From: CAVAWX01 sp963592385
GTDB taxonomy: Bacteria; Actinomycetota; Coriobacteriia; Coriobacteriales; QAMH01
Reading direction: 5' to 3'
Assembly (NCBI GenBank): GCA_963592385.1
Contig: CAVAWX010000004.1
Coordinates: 1 to 45,251 of the forward strand
Length of the DNA: 45,251 nucleotides
Within the stretch, counting starts at the first letter, position 1, and the number at the start of each line of letters is the position of its first letter. The notes beneath the pieces were generated by a model. The model made no database searches, was not told where the DNA came from, and saw nothing but the letters and a program-made list of their open reading frames with translations. This document shows, piece by piece, positions 25,339-33,234 of this stretch. The translations under genes were made by a program, and so were the position numbers.

Positions 25339-26889
25339 CTATTGCCTAGACGGGAAATACAGCGACACGTACAGGACCTTCCAGCTCAGGCCGTCGCGTC
25401 CCAGCCCCACCTCGTAGGAGATGTCGCCGCCTTCCTGCAGCGTGGACTTCACGTACACCTTGGACTGCGCCATGCCGCGCTCGACCGCCTCGACGCTGCA
25501 GCCGCTCGTGCCCGACAGGGCGGCGACCTGCGTGCTGCGCGAGCTGGAGTCCACCGAGGAATCCCAGTAGGCGTCCGTCGAGCTCTTGGCCTGCGCGGAG
25601 GTGAAGAACTGCTGCGCCACGCTTTCCGCCGAGGGGTAGCCGTAGCCTGCCGCGTACGCGCCGATGACCGCAGCCACCAAAACGATCAGCAGCGCCACGA
25701 TGGCGATGGCCACTTTCAGGCCGACGCCGCCCGAGCGGTGCTTCTTGCGGCGGCGCATCATCTCCGCCTCTTCGTCGATCTGCGCTTCGCTCGTGTCGAA
25801 AAAGCCCGACATCTCCGGCGAGGGGATGTCGCCGGTCTCGCTCGGGGCATATGCGCCGGGGAAACGCCCCGTGCCCTCGTAGGCGCGGTCGGCGTCTGCG
25901 CCGTCGGAGGCGGCGTAGCTCAGCGAGTAGCCCTCGTCGCGGTAGGCCTCCATGCTGCCCGTGGTGCCGAAGAAGGGCTGCGCGTCGGCGCCTGCCTGCG
26001 TCTGCGGGGTGAAGGGGTCGGACTGCGCGTCGCCTGCGGCACTCGCCGCCGCAGCTCCCGCCACGCCTGCCGCAGCTGCCACGCCTGCCGCGCCTGCCGC
26101 GCCCGCCGCGTCCGCGCCCTCTGCGGGGACGGCCGGCAGGCTCGCGGTGTCGAGTATGCCGGGGGCCTTGGCCTCGAGGCGTTTCTCCAGCCCGCGCGCC
26201 ACGTCGAGGTCGTGCGCGGCCATCGCAGAAAGCTCGTAGCTGCCGTCGGCCGTGGCCTCGTCGAACGCCGAGATCGCGCGCTTCACCCGGCCCTCCGCCA
26301 TGTAGGCCTGGCCCAGAGCCGCCCACGCTTTATTGGCGGCCGGCTTGTCCAGCCCCAAGTCGAGCGCCGTCTCGTAGCTGACGACCGCGTCCTTGGGACG
26401 CGCAAGCTCCATGAAGCAGGCGCCCAGGTTCACCAGCGCCTTCGCGGGCTTCGGGTTGTTCGGGTCGAGCGCCGCCTCGCGCCACGCCGCGCCCGCCTCC
26501 TCGGTCTTGCCCAGGGCGAGCTGCGCCGCGCCGATGCCGCTGTAGGCCTTGTAGGGCGTGCGGTAGCCGGGGCAGTCGAGCGCCTTGTTGAACGCGGAGA
26601 GCGCCTCGTCGTAGTCCTTGACGCCCAGCAAGGCGGTCCCCAAGCTGGCGTAGAGCGCGGGTTTGCGCTCGTCAGAGCACGTGGAGAGCGCGCGGGTGTA
26701 GCTCTCGGCCGCGCGTCGCGCGTCGCCGGTCTTGATGCGGCAGTTGCCCAGCAGCTGGAAGAACTTCGCCTTGTCCTCCCCGCTCAGGCCGTCGAGCTCG
26801 TGCGAGCAGGCCAGAAAGCCCGCCAGCGCCGTCTTGTAGTCCTTGGCCGCATACGCCTCGCGTGCCTGTTTGAATGCCGTGACGTTCAA
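25339..26889 (-). CDS. TPR membrane protein with extracytoplasmic C-terminal domain
   Basis: The 516-residue protein has tetratricopeptide-like repeats through about residue 225 (AYAAKDYKTALAGFL, LGTALLGVKDYDEALSAFNKAL, ALGQAYMAEGRVKRAISAFDEA), then an Ala/Gly-rich linker, a basic RRRKKHR stop and one membrane helix at about 389-414. About 100 residues follow outside the membrane, ending in a beta-rich stretch (SKVYVKSTLQEGGDISYEVGL). The start is TTG at 26889, with GGGAGG 6 nt before it. It is 33 nt after ppiB, so probably one unit. Partner and function unknown; the layout suits a scaffold or sensor at the membrane. Confidence 0.75.
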   Translation of the reverse strand: MNVTAFKQAREAYAAKDYKTALAGFLACSHELDGLSGEDKAKFFQLLGNCRIKTGDARRAAESYTRALSTCSDERKPALYASLGTALLGVKDYDEALSAFNKALDCPGYRTPYKAYSGIGAAQLALGKTEEAGAAWREAALDPNNPKPAKALVNLGACFMELARPKDAVVSYETALDLGLDKPAANKAWAALGQAYMAEGRVKRAISAFDEATADGSYELSAMAAHDLDVARGLEKRLEAKAPGILDTASLPAVPAEGADAAGAAGAAGVAAAAGVAGAAAASAAGDAQSDPFTPQTQAGADAQPFFGTTGSMEAYRDEGYSLSYAASDGADADRAYEGTGRFPGAYAPSETGDIPSPEMSGFFDTSEAQIDEEAEMMRRRKKHRSGGVGLKVAIAIVALLIVLVAAVIGAYAAGYGYPSAESVAQQFFTSAQAKSSTDAYWDSSVDSSSRSTQVAALSGTSGCSVEAVERGMAQSKVYVKSTLQEGGDISYEVGLGRDGLSWKVLYVSLYFPSRQ

Positions 26890-26895
26890 AATGCG

Positions 26896-26901
26896 CCTCC
26901 C
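26896..26901 (-). promoter_or_regulatory. Ribosome binding site for the TTG start of the TPR gene
   Basis: GGGAGG on the minus strand, 6 nt before TTG 26889. No ATG in the same frame lies nearby. Confidence 0.65.
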
Positions 26902-26922
26902 GATGCGATCGGTCGTCTTTTT

Positions 26923-27453
26923 TTAGTTGGCGCCCTCGATACGCACGGACTCGATCAGGTCGCCGGCACGCAGCTGGCCGATGACGTCGAGGCCTTCGAG
27001 CGTGTCGCCGAAAACCGTGTAGTTGGGGTTGAGGAAGGGCTGGTCGCCCAGGCAGAAGTAGAACTGGCTGCCCGCGGAGTCCGGCGCCATGCTGCGCGCC
27101 ATGGCCAGCGTGCCGTCCTTGTGCTCGTTGTGGGGGTTGGTCGTCCACTCGCCCTTGATGGAATAGCCCGGGCCGCCCGTGCCGGGACGACCGGCAGGAC
27201 CGGATTTACCCGCCGCGACGTCGGCCTGGCTCATGTCGCGCGTGTTGGGGCAGCCGCCCTGGATGACAAAGCCCGGCTCGTAGCGGTGGAACTTCAGGCC
27301 GTCGTAGAAGCCCTTCTGCGCCAGCTCGACGAAGTTGCCCACGTGGATGGGGGCGTCCTCGCCGTGGAGCTGCACCTTGATGGTGCCCTTGTCCGTCGTG
27401 ATGACGGCGACCTCGTTGCCGTTGGGCTTGTAGTCCGGAGTGTAGAGTGCCAT
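26923..27453 (-). CDS. Cyclophilin-type peptidyl-prolyl isomerase
   Basis: The 176-residue cytoplasmic protein carries the cyclophilin core: FYDGLKFHRYEPGFVIQGG with the catalytic Arg, LAMARSMAPDSAGSQFYFCL, and FLNPNYTVFGDTLEGLDVI. There is no signal peptide, so it is a PpiB-type folding helper. A loop (MSQADVAAGKSGPAGRPGTGGPGY) is longer than in E. coli PpiB, as in many actinobacteria. Its own candidate promoter is at 27530-27535. Confidence 0.93.
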   Translation of the reverse strand: MALYTPDYKPNGNEVAVITTDKGTIKVQLHGEDAPIHVGNFVELAQKGFYDGLKFHRYEPGFVIQGGCPNTRDMSQADVAAGKSGPAGRPGTGGPGYSIKGEWTTNPHNEHKDGTLAMARSMAPDSAGSQFYFCLGDQPFLNPNYTVFGDTLEGLDVIGQLRAGDLIESVRIEGAN

Positions 27454-27529
27454 TTCTCGCGTTCCTCTCTTGGAGCGCGCGCCGTCGTCGGGGCGCGTCC
27501 TTCAGTGCGACACGAACATTAACTTGGTA

Positions 27530-27535
27530 ATTCTA
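27530..27535 (-). promoter_or_regulatory. Candidate -10 box for the cyclophilin gene
   Basis: TAGAAT on the minus strand, with TTTCGC upstream at 18 nt spacing. The leader would be about 70 nt. Confidence 0.4.
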
Positions 27536-27582
27536 GCGTAAAACGAAAAAACGGCGAAATCCACAGCAAACCTGCGCAAACG

Positions 27583-27601
27583 CGCCCGATTCCCCCGGGC
27601 G
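27583..27601 (-). terminator. Weak hairpin after the HipA-like gene
   Basis: CGCCCG (27583-27588) pairs with CGGGCG (27596-27601), starting 2 nt after the stop. A T run occurs only about 35 nt further on, so terminator function is doubtful. Confidence 0.35.
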
Positions 27602-27603
27602 GC

Positions 27604-28689
27604 CTATTCGAGAATCTTTGCGACCTGCCTGTTCTTCAGGCGATTGACCGCGTCGACCTTCCAGCGCGGATAGTCGAATCCGGGGTCCTCGTACTCGAAG
27701 TCGGAAAGCGCGACGAGCTTTGCGCGGATGGCGGGCGTGATGACGGCGCGCGCGATATCCACGAAATCGGTGCCGATTTTCGGACCGAGCATGCTGACAT
27801 ACTCCTCGAAGTCGTCCTGCTCCATCATCATGGGCAGGCAAGCCATGTTGTGGTCGAAAAGCGGCGCCATGCGCACGACCTCGCCGGTGGCGTTGTCCAC
27901 GAGAAAGCCGTAGTTGCCGGCGTGGCGGTCCACGTTCGCCATGACCGCGTCCATCACGATCATTTCGCGGAAGCTCTCCTCGGCGCCGTGCTCGGCGGAA
28001 AACGCCAGCATGTCGTTCAGGCCGAACGTCTTGTCGAAGAATCGGTACGCGGGGACAAACCCGTGCTCTTCCGAGGTGAAGATGGGGCATTTGCAAGCAA
28101 GCTTGCCGTGGAACTTCACGAGGCTGTAGGGCACGTGGTCAACCTTGGCCGCCTGCAGCAGATCCGACGCGAGCACCTCCGAATACGTCTCGAAGCCGGC
28201 GTTGGCAAAGCCGCTCGACCCGCGCTTCAGCAGCGATATCTGCTCCTCCTCGCGAATCCAGCACTTGGCAAAAGAACCGGACGTGGCAAACTCGGGCGAA
28301 GTCGGCGAGTTCTCCCGCCCGTACATCCCGACACCATCGAAAGCGATACGCGCGACGACGTCGTCGAAGGGATTGCGAAACAGCGAGACGTCCTCCCAGC
28401 GCAGGGGCTCGTCTTCGCGCTTCATCCAAAACGTGTCGGTGAGCGAGAGGCAGCGCACCATGCCGATGAAATCGTGGCGCGTGGTCAGGCCGAGCTCGCG
28501 CATCAGCTTCTCGATGGACGCGCGGTGCTTGGCGATCTGCCGGCCGTCGATCCAGTCGTTGATGTCGATGAAGCCGTACGGCATGTAGCCATCGCAAGAA
28601 TCGACGGAATCGTAGTAGTACTCGTCGGGCTCCTCGCGTTCGCGATACGTGGCGACCACCACGTCCTTGTTCATAAGCTGGTAGAGCAT
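27604..28689 (-). CDS. HipA-like protein kinase, no HipB partner
   Basis: The 361-residue protein belongs to the HipA/CtkA-like kinase superfamily. The N terminus (MLYQLMNKDVVVATY) and LSLTDTFWMK are typical of a HipA-like subfamily seen in gut bacteria. The catalytic loop is ANVDRHAGNYG (D254, N259) and the metal-binding stretch is MAPLFDHN (D279). SGSFAKCWIRE carries the likely ATP-site K142, so kinase residues look intact. It lacks the HipA N1 subdomain and there is no HipB-like regulator or other toxin-antitoxin gene beside it. AAGGAGGT gives a strong ribosome site. Target unknown. Confidence 0.8.
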   Translation of the reverse strand: MLYQLMNKDVVVATYREREEPDEYYYDSVDSCDGYMPYGFIDINDWIDGRQIAKHRASIEKLMRELGLTTRHDFIGMVRCLSLTDTFWMKREDEPLRWEDVSLFRNPFDDVVARIAFDGVGMYGRENSPTSPEFATSGSFAKCWIREEEQISLLKRGSSGFANAGFETYSEVLASDLLQAAKVDHVPYSLVKFHGKLACKCPIFTSEEHGFVPAYRFFDKTFGLNDMLAFSAEHGAEESFREMIVMDAVMANVDRHAGNYGFLVDNATGEVVRMAPLFDHNMACLPMMMEQDDFEEYVSMLGPKIGTDFVDIARAVITPAIRAKLVALSDFEYEDPGFDYPRWKVDAVNRLKNRQVAKILE

Positions 28690-28743
28690 GGCACACCTCC
28701 TTCACGCGCGTCGTTGTGCCTTCGCGTGCCCTGGCAACGCCTC

Positions 28744-28749
28744 ATTATA
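28744..28749 (-). promoter_or_regulatory. -10 box of the HipA-like gene
   Basis: A perfect TATAAT on the minus strand, about 55 nt before the ATG, so the gene has its own promoter. There is no -35 at normal spacing. Confidence 0.55.
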
Positions 28750-28913
28750 CGTCTGCATGCAAAGGCGAACCCGCACAACGGGAGATGGGAAGCGCAGGCG
28801 GGTGTTTCACCATGCTGTTCTCGTGCGAAAAAGGGCGCGAGGTCTTCGCGGGCGCGACTTCAAAGGCGCGCCCCCCAGGACGCAGCGCCGAGGAAAGCTC
28901 AAGACGCACGCCC

Positions 28914-28940
28914 AAAAGGCGCCAAACTGCACGGGCGCCC
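28914..28940 (-). terminator. Intrinsic terminator of the NlpC/P60 gene
   Basis: GGCGCC (28934-28939) pairs with GGCGCC (28918-28923) around a 10-nt loop, followed on the minus strand by TTTT. It lies about 30 nt after the stop of the hydrolase gene. Confidence 0.6.
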
Positions 28941-28970
28941 AGTGGCATCTGGGGCGTGGAGCTGCCTTTC

Positions 28971-30080
28971 CTAGAAGCGCAGCGCGCAGGTCCAGCGGCC
29001 GCCGCTGCCCTCGCACACCACGGCGCCGGAGTGCGGGGCGTGGATGTAGTTGGTGCCGCCGGTGGAGATGGCCACGTGGCCGGAGCGCCACAGGATGTCG
29101 CCGGGGGCGGCGTCCTCGGGGTTCAAGATGGCCTTGGCGCAGTTCTTCTGAGACACGTCGTAGTGGGGCAGCGAGATGCCGATCTGCGCGTAGCACCACA
29201 TGGTCAGGCCCGAGCAGTCGAAGGTGTCCGGGCCAGACGCACCCCACACGTACGGGCAGCCGATGCGCGAATACGCGTAGTCCACGACGCTGCCGTTCGT
29301 GGGGATGGAGCTCGACGAGGCATATCCGCCGCTGCTCGAGCTGGACGACGAGGACGAGGAGCCGGAGCTGCTCGAACCCGACGACGACGAAGAGCTTTCC
29401 TGGGTGACCGTCGGGGTGTAGGCGGCGGCGGCCGCAGCTGCGGCGCGGTCGCGCTCGGCCTGCTCCTGCTCCAGAAGTTGCTGGTACTCGGAGGACAGGC
29501 TGTTGTAGAGGTTCGTGTACTCGCTTTGCTTTTGCTCGACCGTCGCCTTGTAGCTGTTCGCCTCGGAAACGGCCGTCTTGGCCGCCTGCTGGTTGGCCGC
29601 GAGCTCTTCTTGCGTGTTCTCGAGCTCCTGCTTGGCCGCCTTGGCCTCGGAGACGAGGTCCGCGTCGTTTTCGTTGAGGTTGTTCAGGGTGTCCCACACG
29701 GTGGCGAAATCGGCAAACGACGCCGTGCCCAGCAACACGTCCAGGTAGCTCATGGAGCCGTTGCGGTACATGCTCGTCGCGCGCGTCTCCAGGCGCCCCT
29801 GCAGGCCGCCGATCTTCTCCTGCGCGGCAGAGATCTTCGCCTCGCACTCCTCGACGGCGTTCGTCGCGTTGTTGTAGTCGTCTTGGGCCTTGTTGTACTG
29901 CTGGACGGCAGTCTCGAACTCGCTGTTGATGGACTCGAGCTGCGAGGCGACCTGCTGGACCTCGGCCTGCTTTTCGGCCGAGGTGACGGCATGGGCCTGC
30001 TGCGGGGCCAGCGCGAGCGCGGCTCCGGCGACGACGGCTGCTGCCTTGGTGAAAGACCTGCGATCAAGTTCGAGCGGCAT
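28971..30080 (-). CDS. Tat-exported NlpC/P60 peptidoglycan endopeptidase
   Basis: The 369-residue hydrolase cuts wall stem peptides. Residues 1-31 are a twin-arginine signal (R7-R8-S-F-T-K12, hydrophobic run, AHA cleavage). A long coiled coil (about 32-215; SAEKQAEVQQVASQLESI pattern) resembles CwlO/RipA N-terminal domains. A linker of about 30 residues is nearly all Ser and Gly. The NlpC/P60 domain has catalytic C289 (FDCSGL), H335 (SGHVAIS) and H347 (NYIHAP). GGAGG lies 8 nt before the ATG. Inverted repeats overlap its promoter. Confidence 0.95.
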   Translation of the reverse strand: MPLELDRRSFTKAAAVVAGAALALAPQQAHAVTSAEKQAEVQQVASQLESINSEFETAVQQYNKAQDDYNNATNAVEECEAKISAAQEKIGGLQGRLETRATSMYRNGSMSYLDVLLGTASFADFATVWDTLNNLNENDADLVSEAKAAKQELENTQEELAANQQAAKTAVSEANSYKATVEQKQSEYTNLYNSLSSEYQQLLEQEQAERDRAAAAAAAAYTPTVTQESSSSSSGSSSSGSSSSSSSSSSGGYASSSSIPTNGSVVDYAYSRIGCPYVWGASGPDTFDCSGLTMWCYAQIGISLPHYDVSQKNCAKAILNPEDAAPGDILWRSGHVAISTGGTNYIHAPHSGAVVCEGSGGRWTCALRF

Positions 30081-30117
30081 GTTGAAAACCTCCGCGTGTG
30101 TTCGTCGTGCTTTTCAT

Positions 30118-30133
30118 ATGAGTGCTCATAGTA
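30118..30133 (-). promoter_or_regulatory. Candidate -10 and overlapping inverted repeat, NlpC/P60 promoter
   Basis: TACTAT (30128-30133, minus) is a plausible -10. The inverted repeat ATGAG-TG-CTCAT at 30118-30129 covers the expected start point, and CCCGA-TT-TCGGG lies just upstream at 30137-30148. This could be an operator. The region 30134-30264 has no gene. Confidence 0.4.
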
Positions 30134-30264
30134 CACCCGATTTCGGGCGCGGCCGAAAATTTCAGGTTTTTCGCCCACATCCCCTTCACATTTGAACGAG
30201 AAAACGGGGCGGGCGGCTCGCACGCGCGGGCACTGCGGGCGCTGCGCGCCGAAAAGGGTGAAGC

Positions 30265-31173
30265 TCAGCGCGAAAACGCGTTGCAGAACGCGTCGAGCAC
30301 GAGCACGGCCAGATGCTGCTGCCATTGCTCCGCGCTCACCTGCGCCAGGCTGTCCGCGGGCGGCAGCAGCTCGACGACCAGGCGGCGCTCGCCGGCGCCG
30401 GCCAGCTCGAGGGCCGTCGCCAGCCGCTTCGAAAACGAGTAGTCCGCCGAGACCGCCACCATGGGCACGCCCTCTTGCGCGGGCGCCCCCGGCGAGGCCA
30501 CCCCCACCAGCAGCATGCTCGCGTGCGGCACGCCGTCCAGCTCGTCGGCGCACATCACGCGGGCGGTCGGAGTCGTCGCGCGCGCCAAATTCGCGATGCG
30601 GGCGGCGACGGCACGCCCCGCCTCGTCGAGGCCGTAGAAGCACGCCTCCATGTCCTGCAGCGCCTCGAAGGCCCGGGCAAGCCCCATGTAGGCCCTGTCT
30701 GCGGGCACCTCCTCGGCCGCCTGCTTGTCGGCCCAGGCGTGGTGCAGGCGCTCGATGGCGTCGTAGGTGCTCGCGCCCGCGATGCCGTCGTCCATGATGC
30801 CCGCGGAGGCCTGGAACTCGCGCAAGGCGCGCTCCGTGTGCGGGCCGAATATGCCGTCCGGATCGCCCGTGACGAAGCCGAGCACGTCGAGTATGCCCTG
30901 CAGGGAACGGACGTCCTGGCCGTGGAAATAGGGCATGCGCAGGTACAGCATGCGGTCGCCCAGCGCAAAGCTCGCATCCACGAGGGCGTTCCACGTGGCC
31001 TCGTCCACCTCGTCGCCCGCAGGCAGGCCCTCGCTTTGGCGAAACGCCTCGACGGCCGCGCGCGTCTTTTCACCGAACGTGGAATCCACCCGCAGCTCGT
31101 AGCCGAGCATGCGCAGGCGCCGCTGCACGTCGTAGACGGCAGAACCCGTGCTGCCGATGCGAATGACGTCCAT
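30265..31173 (-). CDS. Peptidoglycan-binding-repeat protein
   Basis: The 302-residue protein has two PG_binding_1-type repeats: residues 1-65 (GSTGSAVYDVQRRLRMLGY, TFGEKTRAAVEAFRQSEGL) and 78-145 (GQDVRSLQGILDVLGF, IFGPHTERALREFQASAG). The remaining C-terminal half (about 200-300) has an alpha/beta look and resembles the amidase-associated region seen in some Coriobacteriia proteins, but I do not recognise a catalytic motif. There is no signal peptide, so it may be cytoplasmic or exported by other means. It starts 9 nt after the polyprenyl synthase stop. Confidence 0.75.
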   Translation of the reverse strand: MDVIRIGSTGSAVYDVQRRLRMLGYELRVDSTFGEKTRAAVEAFRQSEGLPAGDEVDEATWNALVDASFALGDRMLYLRMPYFHGQDVRSLQGILDVLGFVTGDPDGIFGPHTERALREFQASAGIMDDGIAGASTYDAIERLHHAWADKQAAEEVPADRAYMGLARAFEALQDMEACFYGLDEAGRAVAARIANLARATTPTARVMCADELDGVPHASMLLVGVASPGAPAQEGVPMVAVSADYSFSKRLATALELAGAGERRLVVELLPPADSLAQVSAEQWQQHLAVLVLDAFCNAFSR

Positions 31174-31182
31174 GGCGGCCGC

Positions 31183-32202
31183 CTACCTGAGCCTGCTGAC
31201 GAAGAAATCGCCCATGGCCAAGAGCAGCTTGCGCGCGGTCGAGGGCGGCAGGGCCTCCTCGAGGTCGTGCTGGTGCTTGTGCGCCAGCTCGATGGCGTAG
31301 GCGCGCGCGTAGTCGATGGAGCCGGCCCGCTGCATGATCTGCACCGCGCGCTCCAAGGCCGCAGGCTCGCTTTGCTGCGTCGAGAGTATGTCGAGCAGCT
31401 CGTCGCGCTCGGCGGCCGGCGCGTGCTCGAGCGCGTGCACGGCGATCATGGTGCGCTTGCCCTCGGTGATGTCGCTGCGGAAGTCCTTTTCCGCAGCCTC
31501 CTTCGACCCCACGAGGTTGAGCAGGTCGTCTTGAATCTGGAAGGCCAGCCCGGTCGACATGCCGTAGGCGCGCAAGGCCTCGATCTGCGCCTCGCTGCCG
31601 CCGCCGATGATGGCGCCCACGGCCAGCGGGACGCCGCCCGAATAGAACGCCGTCTTGTGCTCGGCCATGACCACGTAATCGTCGACGGTGATGTCGAAGC
31701 GCTTGTCGCGCGCCCAGCCGATGTCGAGCGCCTGGCCCTCGATGGTGCGCGTCGTCATGTCCACGAGCTCTTTGAGCACGCGCAGCTTCACCGCATCCGA
31801 CAGGCTGTCGTCGTCCACCACGGCGCCCGTGACCAGCGACAACGCGAGGTCGCCCGCGTTGATGGCCAGCCCTTCGCCCTCCTGTATGTGCAGGCAGGGC
31901 TTGCCGCGGCGCAGCATCGAGTCGTCGGCGATGTCGTCGTGGATGAGGGCCGCCGTGTGGAAATGCTCGATCGCGGCGGCGGCGGCCAGCGCGCGCTCCT
32001 CGTCGCCGCCCACCGCCTGGCAGGCGAGCAGGCAAATGAGGGGGCGATGGCGCTTGCCCCCGTTTGCCGCGTAGCGCGCCAGCGGCTCGTAGAGATAACG
32101 GTCCATGTCCGGGTGCGTGCCCTCGGAAAAATAGCTCGCTATGACCTCGCCGACGCGGGACGTCTTCGAGTTCAGGTATTTCTCGAAAATGGATAGTGCC
32201 AT
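31183..32202 (-). CDS. Polyprenyl diphosphate synthase (trans type)
   Basis: The 339-residue enzyme condenses isopentenyl diphosphate units into a polyprenyl chain. GGKRHRP binds IPP, the first Asp-rich motif is D89-D90-I-A-D93, and the second is D225-D226-L-L-N, with Asn in place of the usual third Asp. The residue five places before the first motif is a small Ala, which favours a long product such as a menaquinone side chain; that is inference. The start is one base after the stop of the 131-residue protein gene, so they are translated together. Confidence 0.92.
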   Translation of the reverse strand: MALSIFEKYLNSKTSRVGEVIASYFSEGTHPDMDRYLYEPLARYAANGGKRHRPLICLLACQAVGGDEERALAAAAAIEHFHTAALIHDDIADDSMLRRGKPCLHIQEGEGLAINAGDLALSLVTGAVVDDDSLSDAVKLRVLKELVDMTTRTIEGQALDIGWARDKRFDITVDDYVVMAEHKTAFYSGGVPLAVGAIIGGGSEAQIEALRAYGMSTGLAFQIQDDLLNLVGSKEAAEKDFRSDITEGKRTMIAVHALEHAPAAERDELLDILSTQQSEPAALERAVQIMQRAGSIDYARAYAIELAHKHQHDLEEALPPSTARKLLLAMGDFFVSRLR

Positions 32203-32203
32203 A

Positions 32204-32599
32204 TTAAATCTTCTGGTTGCGTCCTCCGATATTGCTCTGGTAGCGGACGAAGCTCTCGGCGCGGACGCTGTCCACGTCGATGCCGAAGTTCGGGTCCTCG
32301 TCGTCGTCCTCGTCGCTCACGCGGGCGTCGAACACGCGCTTTCCGTTGCAGACGACGCGCTCGACGAACAGGGCGTCTTCCTTGTCGTCTTGCGCGGTGA
32401 AGTACATCTTGAACGGCACGCGCAGCTCGCCTTCCGCGACATAGTAGCCCTTCTCGTGCTTCACCTTCCAATCGATGCTCTGGACGCTCTTCTCGAAGTG
32501 GAAGCCCTCCGCAGCGTCGGTCATGTGCTGCTTCAGGTCCAACGAGGCAAACGCCGCCACCCGGTAGTCCGGAATCCCGTGTTGTTCCTGCTTCGCCAT
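32204..32599 (-). CDS. Conserved-looking 131-residue protein of unknown function
   Basis: I do not recognise this protein. It is soluble, with a mixed alpha/beta pattern (IDWKVKHEKGYYVAEGELRVPFKMYF looks like antiparallel strands), then an acidic DEDDDED patch and a polar C terminus. It has no signal or membrane segment. AAGGAGGGG lies about 8 nt before the ATG, and its stop is one base before the polyprenyl synthase start, so the two are translationally coupled. Strong ribosome site, coupling and typical codon use support a real gene. Confidence 0.7.
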   Translation of the reverse strand: MAKQEQHGIPDYRVAAFASLDLKQHMTDAAEGFHFEKSVQSIDWKVKHEKGYYVAEGELRVPFKMYFTAQDDKEDALFVERVVCNGKRVFDARVSDEDDDEDPNFGIDVDSVRAESFVRYQSNIGGRNQKI

Positions 32600-32645
32600 G
32601 GTTGCACCCCTCCTTGCAAGCAAAGTTCCTACTTGAGACCTCCCC

Positions 32646-32651
32646 ATTGTA
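32646..32651 (-). promoter_or_regulatory. Candidate -10 for the 131-residue protein / polyprenyl synthase unit
   Basis: TACAAT on the minus strand, about 47 nt before the ATG at 32599. No -35 seen. Confidence 0.45.
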
Positions 32652-32778
32652 CGGCACCCGGCCCCGGGCGCGGGGCGCAAGTTTCCCGAGCGCACGGCAA
32701 GTTGCGCGAAAGACCCACCCGCCCACGCGACCGGACAAACGGCCCCGTCAACTCAACGCCAGCCAGGCGCGCATGGCC

Positions 32779-32787
32779 TGTTATGAT
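32779..32787 (+). promoter_or_regulatory. Extended -10 for the small plus-strand gene
   Basis: TGTTATGAT on the plus strand fits the TGn-TATNAT extended -10, which can work without a -35. Start near 32794 gives a leader of about 34 nt. It is divergent to the minus-strand promoter at 32646-32651. Confidence 0.5.
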
Positions 32788-32827
32788 GGCAGTACGGCTT
32801 TTGAATAGAAGCGGTTGGGGGGTAGCC

Positions 32828-33145
32828 ATGGACGACAAGACCGAGGAATTGGCCGGCGAGGAGATTGCCCGCTTCATCGAACTCCAGGCGAAAGAAGGCA
32901 AGACGGCAGAGGAGACCATCGAGGCCTTGACGGCAGCAGTCGGAGGCGAGACGCCGAAATTCAAGGAAAAGGAGCCTTTGGTCGCCGGTCAAGCCGACAC
33001 CGCGCCAACGCGAGCGGAGGATCTAGAGAGCGTTGCCGCGAAAGAAAACGATAAAGAAGAAAAGTTCCAGTTCTCATGGCCTCTCATTGTGATTGGAATG
33101 CTTTCAGTCATCGTGCCTTTCGTAATAGCAAAATTCTTTAGCTGA
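32828..33145 (+). CDS. Small tail-anchored membrane protein, unknown
   Basis: This 105-residue protein is one of only two plus-strand genes. Its N-terminal part is a charged, probably helical segment (DDKTEELAGEEIARFIELQ, then EGKTAEETIEALTAAVGG), followed by a Lys/Glu-rich linker. One hydrophobic helix ends the chain (about 84-102, then AKFFS), so the bulk would face the cytoplasm. The 3' third is clearly richer in A+T than neighbours and uses codons such as ATA, GTA and AAA, suggesting recent acquisition or weak codon selection. I do not recognise a family. Confidence 0.65.
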   Translation: MDDKTEELAGEEIARFIELQAKEGKTAEETIEALTAAVGGETPKFKEKEPLVAGQADTAPTRAEDLESVAAKENDKEEKFQFSWPLIVIGMLSVIVPFVIAKFFS

Positions 33146-33183
33146 AAGTGAGAGCCGGGCGCGGGAGCGGCCACTTCTAGGAC

Positions 33184-33215
33184 GCGCGCTGCCTTTCCGG
33201 CAAAGAAGAGCGCGC
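33184..33215. terminator. Hairpin between the small plus-strand gene and the FNT gene
   Basis: GCGCGCT (33184-33190) pairs with AGCGCGC (33209-33215); the 18-nt loop contains an inner GCC/GGC stem. Lying between convergent genes it may serve both strands. No T run. Confidence 0.4.
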
Positions 33216-33234
33216 GGCGGCGATACGACGGAGG

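Noticed and set aside
27604..28689. HipAB toxin-antitoxin operon
   Set aside because: Only the HipA-like kinase is present; no HTH HipB-like gene lies within the flanking gaps on either strand.
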